64,000 nt of DNA, taken from NCBI GenBank assembly GCA_033964015.1, contig CM066917.1:29153951-29217950 (forward strand), written 5' to 3'. A program made the position numbers and the translations under genes. The DNA is from Scolanthus callimorphus (Eukaryota; Cnidaria; Anthozoa; Actiniaria; Edwardsiidae). The notes below the pieces were generated by a model. The model saw nothing but the letters and a program-made list of their open reading frames with translations. It was not told where the DNA came from and ran no database searches. Shown here one piece after another: positions 59,001 through 64,000 of this stretch (positions are counted from its first letter, which is position 1; every line of letters begins with the position of its first letter).

Positions 59001-62000
59001 AGACTATTAGCCAAAATGCAGGCATATTGTTTTCCTAATTTCCAGCCCTGATAGAGTCTAGTGGCCTGGGGGGAACTTTTCTGGTTCAAAGTAAAATTTC
59101 CAAATGATATTCCTGGTAAAATAACAAATGCATAGTTTCTCAAGGAAAGGGAAAATTAGATCAGATTGCCTTATTTCCTTAGACCCTGTTTTTCAATACA
59201 AAATGGCTTGTTTGGCCATCTTCCATAGAGGTGGTATGCCTTTTGTTTGTTTTGGACACAAGATAGACAACTGGCACTCACCCATTTTCTATGAAAGAAC
59301 CAAGTCTTGAAACAAGCTATATCAACAAGAACAAAATTACATAAATTTATAATAGTATTTTGTACCATATATTATAATATATAATTATACCATTATGTAC
59401 AGGACTGGTCTATAATATACTTCTATTATAGATAAAAATAGAACCTTTACTTACATCTTTCACACACATTGTTTCTTCATATATTCTCTTGAAACCTTCA
59501 AAATCAACTTGTCCATTATTACTTCTATCTGCAATCTGTGAGACGCAAATTATTGCAATTAGCAAATTACAATCAATTAATTCTATTTCTAGACAGTAGG
59601 AATCAATGGCCTGTGTCCAGTCTTCTATACGCTTGCCACAGATTTCTTTCACAGCTGTATAACAACCAGTAGGATGGGAAATGTGAAAATCAATCATGCT
59701 AATGAAAGAGCAATATATAGCTGCCCTCTGGTGAAAACCCTATTAGCAGGATTCATGGATCATAGATGGGATACTATAGGATCACAACAGTCATCTGATG
59801 TCTGTTCTATCACTCTGAGATGTGTTTTGTGTTTTTTACCGCATAGTAAACTAAAAGTGGCTTGCCTGAAGAAGCTCTTTAATTCTACCATTGCTTAGTT
59901 TGACATTAGCCTTCTGGAAAAATGCCTTCAGCTCTTTCATACCAATCCTGAAAAAATGAACAAAGTGGCTATTCAGATTTAATGAACAATTAATGGAAAA
60001 CAGGTCATTCAAATTGGGCAGCAATAAAATTATACATGGATAAATACTGAATACTGTAAAAATGTATCAGTTATTGATAAAAGTTCTGGGAATAGGGGGC
60101 GTGGGAATAAATTTATAGTGGTGGTACACAGTATCATACATAGCTTGAAATCTATACTAAAGACAATTTTGTCTCACCATGTTTGAGATTTAATAACTGG
60201 CATTTATTTGGTGAGATGTTATTTTTTTTATTAAGTACTGATGAAAGCCAATAATAGAAATAATCAAATTGAAAGCCACAAGGCAAACTGCCCAACAACA
60301 ACATAATTATTTTTAATGGGGGTACTTGATCAGACATATTTTAACATCCTTTATAATTTGACATTGTTGTGCATTTTTTTTAAAAGACAAAAAGAAAGTT
60401 AATAACAGCCAAAGCACGACCAAGACCATTGCATATATTTGCAAGTTCAAATCAGTAAGTTACTCCACTAACACCACAACCTAAAGGGCCACTTATTAAG
60501 AGGATGTTATTTTCAGAGGATGTTATTTTCAGCACATTAATGCAGTATTTTTAGCTCTAGTAGCCACAACAATAGCAAACTTTATCAAAATACTTATTGG
60601 TATTATGACAAGCACACTTAACAGGGATATTTTAAGATTTGGGTCCTGCCATGAAGAAGGGACCTATGCAGTATTTCTCCAGAATTTATAGCTTATGGGG
60701 TTAGCAGGCAAGGAAATGGTATTTCCAAAAGTTATTACTCTTGCTGTACAAAACTAAATTGGCTTTGTCTCTTGCATAAACAGGCCACAGTTTCCATGGC
60801 AACCTTGGAAAAGGTTTCAGATGCTATTCAATGGCAACACTCTGATTTGTGAAATGAGAAATCATTTTAGCTATGGCAAGGAAAAAAAAGGTTTAGAAGG
60901 GCTTTGGGTGATTAAAACCAAGAAATGAACAACAGAAGTCTAGTAACTCTATCCCCATAATAAAACATAATACTATAGGGAAAGCAAAATCAAAACTGAA
61001 ATGGCACTGAATAAAACTGAAAGTAACAATTTGAATGGTTTCATTTTGCTACAGTAGGCAAAATGAAAAGGATTTGGGATTAGTCAAATGGAGATCAGAC
61101 GACCACCTTTTCAAGTATTACATTTAAATCTCACTAATTTGTTTTTTATATAACTATAAACCCAATGAATCATTATCACTTCCCGAAAAACAAAGCAAAA
61201 TTAGTTTATTCAAATGTATATTTCTACTAAATCACTAATCAGCAGTAGATTTGATTATGTCATTTAATTGGCGTGACAGTCGAGGTTTAAACTCTCTAAC
61301 GAGTCACAGGGAAAATTGTAACTTTTATTAAGCAAAACGCACGCACTGAAGATGTCAAATATTGCAGATTTTGGACAAGTGTAATTAGACTTTACCTTTT
61401 CTTGTTGGAACCCGCAGTTAAGCTGTTCCATTCGCGGAGTAGCCATCTGGGGGTGAAATTGAAAATGAAGAGTTTGATTTCATGTAAAGAATAGATGTCA
61501 AATGGGTTGAATGCTAAAATTGTTGTGGATTTCAAAAACAAAACGCCCATTTCGTAAGGTTCCGTTCGACGAAAGAAAAACAAGAATTTTCCATCAAAAC
61601 TTCACCAATATTATTCAAAACAGTGGCAAATGAGCAAATATAATAAATAAAGCACCTTATTGGGAAGTTTTCAATCAGTATTTTCACGCAGATAGGTTTA
61701 ATGCCAGCCTTCGCGAGTAGTGATTACCCTATACAGAATGCCCGTTTCTTTGAATAATGCAGGGAGATTTTGACACTATCCCCGATAACGGGATTTCGAG
61801 AAAAATGCTAAATTAATCCTTGTCTTTTCTTTATTTACTTAGTACCTGTAAGTAAGAACCGGCTGCGTGGCTACAAGACTTTCATACATCAAAAACACAA
61901 GCCCCTTCACCCAGTACTCCCTTTCTTTGTGATTTCGAGCTGCAAGGAATGATCAAGGATTAGAAGTGAAAATAGAACACTCGATCACAAAAATGTTCCA

Positions 62001-62670
62001 TTCTAAAGGAACGATTTACACAGTTAGAAATCTGTAATGATCCTCTATTGTTTGATAACAGACTGTTGTGCAAGAGATGATGGCCATTTTAGTGGCTGAC
62101 CGCCAATTCAAGTAACTGATTAAAATATATATTCCACTGTAAACTCTTACCTGATACGCTCAAAGTTTTGAGCTTAAACTGGGTGCCAAAAAATACAACA
62201 AAGCAACAGTTCGGATCAAGTTTCCTTGCCAAATCAGGATTTTTTTCAAAATCCTTAGAGCCAAGGCCACGACGAACTTCAGAAATTTCACGTATTTTAA
62301 CTGCAAGGGAAACAAAATAGAATGAATGAAATGTTTATGCTTTTGCTTGTACTTTTGAAGGGGAAGTGACTTTCCCTCCAAGGGTTTAGCTTATAGCCCG
62401 ACTTGAATGAACTGCACAGCAAACTACATCCCAGTTTTACTTACTGCAGCCTTCAACTCTAGAGCATTCCTTGCCGCCTCCTGGCCTAGACCAAACCACT
62501 TGAAACTCTTCTAGTTTAAGGCTAAAGATCCGTATTTCTGGAGCACGCTTGCTGTAATATCTAGTCATTAGATTCCCTTCCTTTAATGCAGTAATAATTG
62601 GACCCATCTCGTTTGTGATCGGTGAGGAAGGTTGTGGAACATAGCGATTCTGTTCTTCGTTCGTAGCCAT
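38837..62670 (-). CDS. PLCG1: Phospholipase C-gamma, complete gene of 38 coding exons, 1290 residues
   Basis: Hydrolyses PIP2 to IP3 and diacylglycerol downstream of tyrosine kinases, at the plasma membrane. Exons: 62445-62670, 62151-62300, 61846-61939, 61396-61446, 59866-59947, 59455-59535, 59282-59316, 58679-58730, 58194-58295, 57980-58095, 57083-57168, 56521-56641, 55715-55800, 55140-55219, 54999-55056, 54648-54712, 53707-53829, 53075-53106, 51575-51706, 50188-50365, 49036-49058, 48500-48634, 47689-47845, 47049-47069, 46753-46821, 46544-46647, 45886-45991, 45307-45379, 45045-45136, 44221-44374, 43950-44040, 43459-43583, 43232-43277, 42772-42871, 42147-42261, 41653-41811, 39544-39632, 38837-39100. 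They total 3873 bp, and all phases agree. Domain order is PH, EF hands, X, split PH enclosing nSH2-cSH2-SH3, Y, C2 and tail. Vertebrate PLCG1 has about the same length. This single gene probably predates the vertebrate gamma-1/gamma-2 split. Confidence 0.96.
39544..42871 (-). CDS. PLCG1: PLC-gamma exons 34-37: end of Y box and C2 domain
   Basis: [11 protein letters not shown] and [20 protein letters not shown] lead into the C2. [47 protein letters not shown] and [20 protein letters not shown] complete the eight-stranded pattern. In the family the C2 supports calcium-dependent membrane contact and packs on the catalytic core. Confidence 0.93.
39680..39910. repeat. 22-bp tandem repeat 'ggcgactaaatctttgcatt'
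   Basis: Three near-perfect units at about 39,831-39,890, flanked by diverged 'gcgactaaat' and 'tagtcgccaa' words in inverted orientation. It lies in a PLC-gamma intron. Confidence 0.8.
39996..40500. mobile_element. MITE related to 27,222-27,485, with a nested palindrome
   Basis: TATACCGTTTCCGGGAAACG plus 'cacccaaaaagcctataagc' matches the 27.2-kb copy. The inserted part (about 40,166-40,320) has arms 'caataaaagtactttccgcg' and their complement, about 50 bp long. Intronic to PLC-gamma. Confidence 0.75.
40600..41005. mobile_element. TTAA-flanked MITE rich in 'ttgtcgcgcaacat'
   Basis: Ends TTAAAGCCGGGGAAATACGA and TCGTATTTCCCCGGCTTAA. The interior contains several 'acttgtcgcgcaacat' words in both orientations. 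Confidence 0.75.
41430..41448 (+). repeat. Poly(G) tract
   Basis: G run of about 15 plus 'aggg'. A similar run is at 46,073-46,088. Both are in PLC-gamma introns. Confidence 0.7.
42578..42755. mobile_element. MITE copy with a (GGTCGC)n expansion
   Basis: Shares 'ctgcagatacggaatgaaat', 'cgcgtagtcgcggcac' and 'cataatctgctct'-type ends with the copy at 56,110-56,294. The centre (42,655-42,700) holds about seven GGTCGC/GGTCAC hexamers, absent from the other copy. Confidence 0.65.
43232..44040 (-). CDS. PLCG1: PLC-gamma exons 31-33: catalytic Y box
   Basis: [16 protein letters not shown], then [35 protein letters not shown] and ALNFQTPDRSMQLN. These are the characteristic Y-box motifs, including the basic Arg of SRVYPKG and SSNY that contact substrate phosphates in the family. 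The exon 31 donor is the weak GTATCC. Confidence 0.94.
44221..45379 (-). CDS. PLCG1: PLC-gamma exons 28-30: second half of split PH domain
   Basis: [17 protein letters not shown] is the family's strand beginning this half. The next exon ([13 protein letters not shown] and [12 protein letters not shown]) has a (TTG)n microsatellite in the intron just upstream of its acceptor. The closing helix is [28 protein letters not shown] then begins the Y box. Confidence 0.9.
45205..45252 (+). repeat. (AAC)n microsatellite beside a PLC-gamma splice acceptor
   Basis: About 13 CAA/AAC triplets followed by imperfect ones to 45,252. On the transcribed strand this is (TTG)n, ending about 70-110 nt upstream of the exon 29 acceptor at 45,136. 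Confidence 0.9.
45420..45822. mobile_element. 'CATTCTCG' MITE cluster (nested/tandem copies)
   Basis: A partial left half at 45,420-45,470 is followed by a full copy (45,474-45,695, both inverted halves). Another right half follows, at 45,700-45,822. Intronic to PLC-gamma. Confidence 0.75.
45886..47069 (-). CDS. PLCG1: PLC-gamma exons 24-27: regulatory tyrosines and SH3 domain
   Basis: Exon 24 is a 21-bp microexon (VLSKVGQ). Exon 25 carries Tyr770 (EEEAIYGSG) and Tyr776 (DVYHEPN), in the position of human Tyr771 and Tyr783 but only 6 residues apart. The SH3 (about 786-850) has ALWDYEG, the acidic RT loop NDQEMTF, WWIGDYG and FPANYCEE. Confidence 0.92.
46067..46089 (+). repeat. Poly(G) tract
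   Basis: G/A-rich run with about 17 consecutive G. Intronic. Confidence 0.7.
47689..49058 (-). CDS. PLCG1: PLC-gamma exons 21-23: C-terminal SH2 domain
   Basis: Residues about 651-755. Exon 21 is a 23-bp microexon (PNAHLDK). Then [27 protein letters not shown] with Arg685, ESYAISF, and [20 protein letters not shown] with [11 protein letters not shown]. In the family this SH2 binds the enzyme's own phosphotyrosine between cSH2 and SH3, relieving autoinhibition. Confidence 0.94.
49262..50065. mobile_element. ~800-bp foldback filling the intron between the SH2 domains
   Basis: Ends TAGTCCGGCGGATTAG (49,265 on) and CTAATCCGCCGGACTA (to 50,062), with CAA on both sides as a 3-bp duplication. Arms of about 200-240 bp include 'tatggaggcacgcta' and 'tagcgtgcctccata'. 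No coding capacity. Confidence 0.8.
50188..51706 (-). CDS. PLCG1: PLC-gamma exons 19-20: N-terminal SH2 domain
   Basis: Residues about 547-650. [20 protein letters not shown], then GSFLVRES with the phosphotyrosine-binding Arg577, DFSLSFW, then [10 protein letters not shown] and the C-terminal helix [11 protein letters not shown]. This SH2 docks on activated receptor tyrosine kinases in the family. A damaged duplicate of the 5' part of exon 19 lies upstream at 51,896-51,949. Confidence 0.94.
50889..51109. mobile_element. 'CATTCTCG' MITE, complete copy
   Basis: CATTCTCGTACCCAGAGCTC at the left and GAGCTCTGGGTAAGAGAATG at the right. About 221 bp, with mirrored halves meeting at the 'gcgcatgcg' words. 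Confidence 0.85.
51896..51949 (-). pseudogene. Duplicated fragment of SH2 exon 19, a possible in-frame pseudo-exon
   Basis: Part of a tandem duplication (about 51,669-51,890 and 51,910-52,400). The copy keeps the acceptor (AACTAG) and the first codons WFHG, then diverges ([13 protein letters not shown]). It is followed by GTAACT, a usable donor. At 54 bp, with the same start and end phases as exon 19, its inclusion would add 18 residues without a frameshift. No expression evidence is available from sequence. Confidence 0.55.
52055..52335. mobile_element. 281-bp near-perfect palindromic MITE
   Basis: Arms of about 115 bp ('tactaccgaaatcactaaac'... and mirror) are almost identical around a loop of about 45 bp near 52,170-52,215. 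It splits one copy of the exon 19 duplication. Confidence 0.85.
52403..52531. mobile_element. TTAA-flanked MITE, copy 2
   Basis: TTAAAGGCCCATTACCAACCG and its mirror GGTTGGTGATGGGCCTTTAA. Inverted relative to 11,524-11,656. Confidence 0.8.
52805..52993. mobile_element. MITE with TTAGTCAAATCACACTAG ends
   Basis: The right end is CTAGTGTGATTTGACTAA. A second short palindrome, 'ctactagtaggctataagtt' with its mirror, lies inside. Confidence 0.8.
53075..55056 (-). CDS. PLCG1: PLC-gamma exons 15-18: first half of split PH domain
   Basis: Residues about 455-546. [11 protein letters not shown] starts the linker after the X box. [20 protein letters not shown] is the PH-type strand pair, followed by a very acidic loop (EDDEEDEG). 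Exon 18 (32 bp) leads with ELHYGEK into the first SH2. Confidence 0.9.
54365..54584. mobile_element. 'CATTCTCG' MITE, complete copy
   Basis: Same ends and interior ('gccaatcagcgaaggccctc') as the copies at 45.5 and 50.9 kb, here about 220 bp. Confidence 0.85.
55140..58095 (-). CDS. PLCG1: PLC-gamma exons 10-14: catalytic X box
   Basis: Residues about 292-454. The two catalytic histidines are His328 in [15 protein letters not shown] and His373 in [11 protein letters not shown]. Their spacing of 45 equals that of human His335 and His380. DCWDGPDG and SLENHC supply the calcium-ligand acids Glu/Asp, though the third motif reads Glu-Asn rather than the more usual Glu-Asp. The exon 11/12 junction falls within CLE|LDCWDG. 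Confidence 0.94.
55262..55455. mobile_element. 'CATTCTCG' MITE, diverged copy
   Basis: 'cctcgaacccagagttcccg' at the left and 'gggaactctgggaacgagaa' at the right. Interior shortened. Confidence 0.75.
55900..56060. repeat. Degenerate repeat 'ccaccctggaatt'
   Basis: Five to six imperfect copies of 'cacccaccctggaattccag' spaced about 30-36 bp. Confidence 0.75.
56110..56294. mobile_element. MITE related to 42,578-42,755
   Basis: Ends AGAGCCGATTTCACATGACT and TCATACGAAATCTGCTCT. Contains 'gtagatactgaacgaaaccg' and 'cgcgtagtcgcagcac'. Confidence 0.7.
57281..57480. mobile_element. 200-bp MITE with GTGACC ends
   Basis: GTGACCACTCACGGGAAAAC at the left and GTTTTCCTGTGAGAGGTCAC at the right. The interior is built from 'ctaacggaaagct' words in both orientations. 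Confidence 0.85.
58194..61446 (-). CDS. PLCG1: PLC-gamma exons 4-9: EF-hand region
   Basis: Residues about 157-291. Helix-loop-helix segments are visible ([65 protein letters not shown]). Only the [10 protein letters not shown] loop looks like a canonical calcium-binding loop. Exon 7 is only 35 bp. The intron after exon 5 has a GC donor (CAG|GCAAGC, complement of 59,864-59,865). The GT-type reading alternative would hit a stop, so the GC-AG intron is required. Confidence 0.9.
61846..62670 (-). CDS. PLCG1: PLC-gamma exons 1-3: N-terminal PH domain
   Basis: Residues 1-157. The start ATG is the complement of 62,668-62,670. [20 protein letters not shown], then [17 protein letters not shown], matches the strands of the family's PH domain. 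[20 protein letters not shown] and [19 protein letters not shown] follow in exon 2, and the C-terminal helix [16 protein letters not shown] in exon 3. In the family this domain binds phosphoinositides at the membrane. Confidence 0.93.
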
Positions 62671-63877
62671 TTCCAAAGCTTGATGTTTCCCTCCTTAATT
62701 CAGTTTTAGATGCAGTGGTTATATTTCCATTGTCTGGAGTAATTCAGGACGGGAACTTCACACGAACCCTCTCCATTCCTCGATCAAAACTGTCTTCCTC
62801 CTTGCACTCTGCATAACTTACTAGTGAAATTTACAACTCACGTGACCAATCAAGCCTCTCTTCCGTGTCGAAAAGAAAATATTGGGCACGATTATTTTGG
62901 TTCTTCGCGTGTTCAAATGACTCAGCAAACCTAAAATTGGCAAATATAAACAGCCAGTCGATTTGTCCTCTCTGGGGTACAGTATAAAACGATGTTGTCG
63001 CCATTTTGAGAAACGATTTGAACACTATACTTTACTATCATGAACACTTTGGGCTTTGGGATACCTGTGTTTAGAGTCAAAAAAGTTGCTCGGCCTACCC
63101 ACTTCACTGACTTCACTTCATTTTATTGTGCTACCTATTGAAGTAATAGATATTGAGAGAACATAACGAGAACAATTCTCGAGCCGGAAAAACTTGTTTG
63201 TTCCCTGCTAGCAGAGGCCTCTTTTCTCTGCATTTCGCTGACCGATTTTATTTTTATTCTACTGATTTAAATAGTATTCGTCTTCGATTTCGTTCCAACC
63301 CTCAAATCGACGAAAATCACCCGAAAATTTTCGGGAAAGCAGCTTCTCTCGAAAACTTTCCATTATACCTACTGAGTTTTTCGGGCGCCCGAGTGATTGG
63401 GGAAACTATTAACGGAAGGAAACACACATAACGACAAGGTACGATTCTCGGGAACGTATCGGCTAAACTTGATGAGCATAACTTCAGAACAATGTTCGGT
63501 TAAATTCCTAGGAGGCCCGCCTACTTTGTCGTCAGTTTCCATCTAGGTAAGGAAAGAACTTCCTACAAATGAATAATGGTTGTGTTAGGGACGTGTCATT
63601 ATTTAGCGGGTGGGGCGGGGGGAAGGGTCCATATTTTCTAAGCGTGTCTAAAGGAAGGGTCCAATTTTTTTTTTCAGCAACTCCTCATTGCATTTGCATT
63701 TTACTACTCAACTTCAATACTTGATAAAAATTTCGGCGCGATTCGCGCGCAGAAAGAAAGACATCTAATATATTATTTCAGAACTCGCGCAACGAAGACA
63801 CAACCCTCGCGCCGTTTATAAGAACAAATGTATCTTGACGATAAAAAAAAAACTACCAAAAAAAACTTAGAGTGATA

Positions 63878-63924
<47 letters not shown>

Positions 63925-64000
63925 TATAACCTACAGGCTCATCAATAGACGCCTTCATCTAACCTAATGTAGTTGAGGTAACGTGGGTTGCTGAAAGGCA
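62671..64000. other. 5' flank of PLC-gamma; no second gene recognised
   Basis: Presumed 5' UTR and promoter of the minus-strand gene. No TATA box at a convincing distance. 'cgccattttg' words occur near 63,000. A plus-strand frame at 63,153-63,431 has no recognisable domain. Rightmost 100 bp include an (AAT)n array. Confidence 0.4.
63881..63923 (+). repeat. (AAT)n microsatellite, ~14 units
   Basis: An uninterrupted AAT/TAA array followed by 'gtataacc'. Confidence 0.95.

Noticed and set aside
63153..63431. Plus-strand gene divergent from PLC-gamma
   Set aside because: Ninety-two codons without a domain, glycosylation or signal features, and no splice signals that extend it.

Overview
The window is animal nuclear DNA: spliced genes with GT-AG introns, long introns full of repeats, and many transposable-element remnants. 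The gene set points to an anthozoan cnidarian, most likely a stony coral (inference). It includes an opsin that lacks the usual acidic counterion positions, a Delta/Serrate/Lag-2 (DSL) protein without EGF arrays, one phospholipase C-gamma gene, and BEL/Pao and non-LTR retroelements. No species can be named from the sequence alone.

Layout. 1-0.5 kb: minus-strand reading frame of unknown product, interrupted by a small inverted-repeat element. 2.1-11.2 kb: degraded BEL/Pao LTR retrotransposon whose gag is split by a 2.5-kb foldback element made of about nine ~293-bp units. 11.2-17 kb: intergenic, with a TTAA-type MITE, a probable solo LTR, a tRNA-derived SINE and minisatellites, one of which carries three perfect TGACGTCA sites. 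17.2-19.9 kb: three-exon opsin gene on the + strand. 20-25 kb: minisatellites and a 1.6-kb foldback with TTAA flanks inserted in a degenerate non-LTR retrotransposon. 25.7-33.1 kb: DSL-domain membrane protein gene on the - strand. 33.1-38.8 kb: repeat-rich intergenic DNA. 38.8-62.7 kb: complete phospholipase C-gamma gene on the - strand, 38 coding exons giving 1290 codons plus stop in one unbroken frame. 62.7-64 kb: its 5' flank.

Functionally, the three host genes are signalling components: a light receptor, a probable Notch-pathway ligand or DSL-like adhesion protein, and the SH2/SH3-containing phospholipase that links tyrosine kinases to inositol trisphosphate and diacylglycerol. Nothing shows that they are co-regulated. 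The most unusual items are the opsin (no acid at the positions equivalent to bovine 113 or 181, and no E/DRY motif), a duplicated SH2 exon fragment in the phospholipase intron that could be spliced in without breaking the frame, and the compact DSL protein with one and a half DSL modules on a mucin-like stalk.
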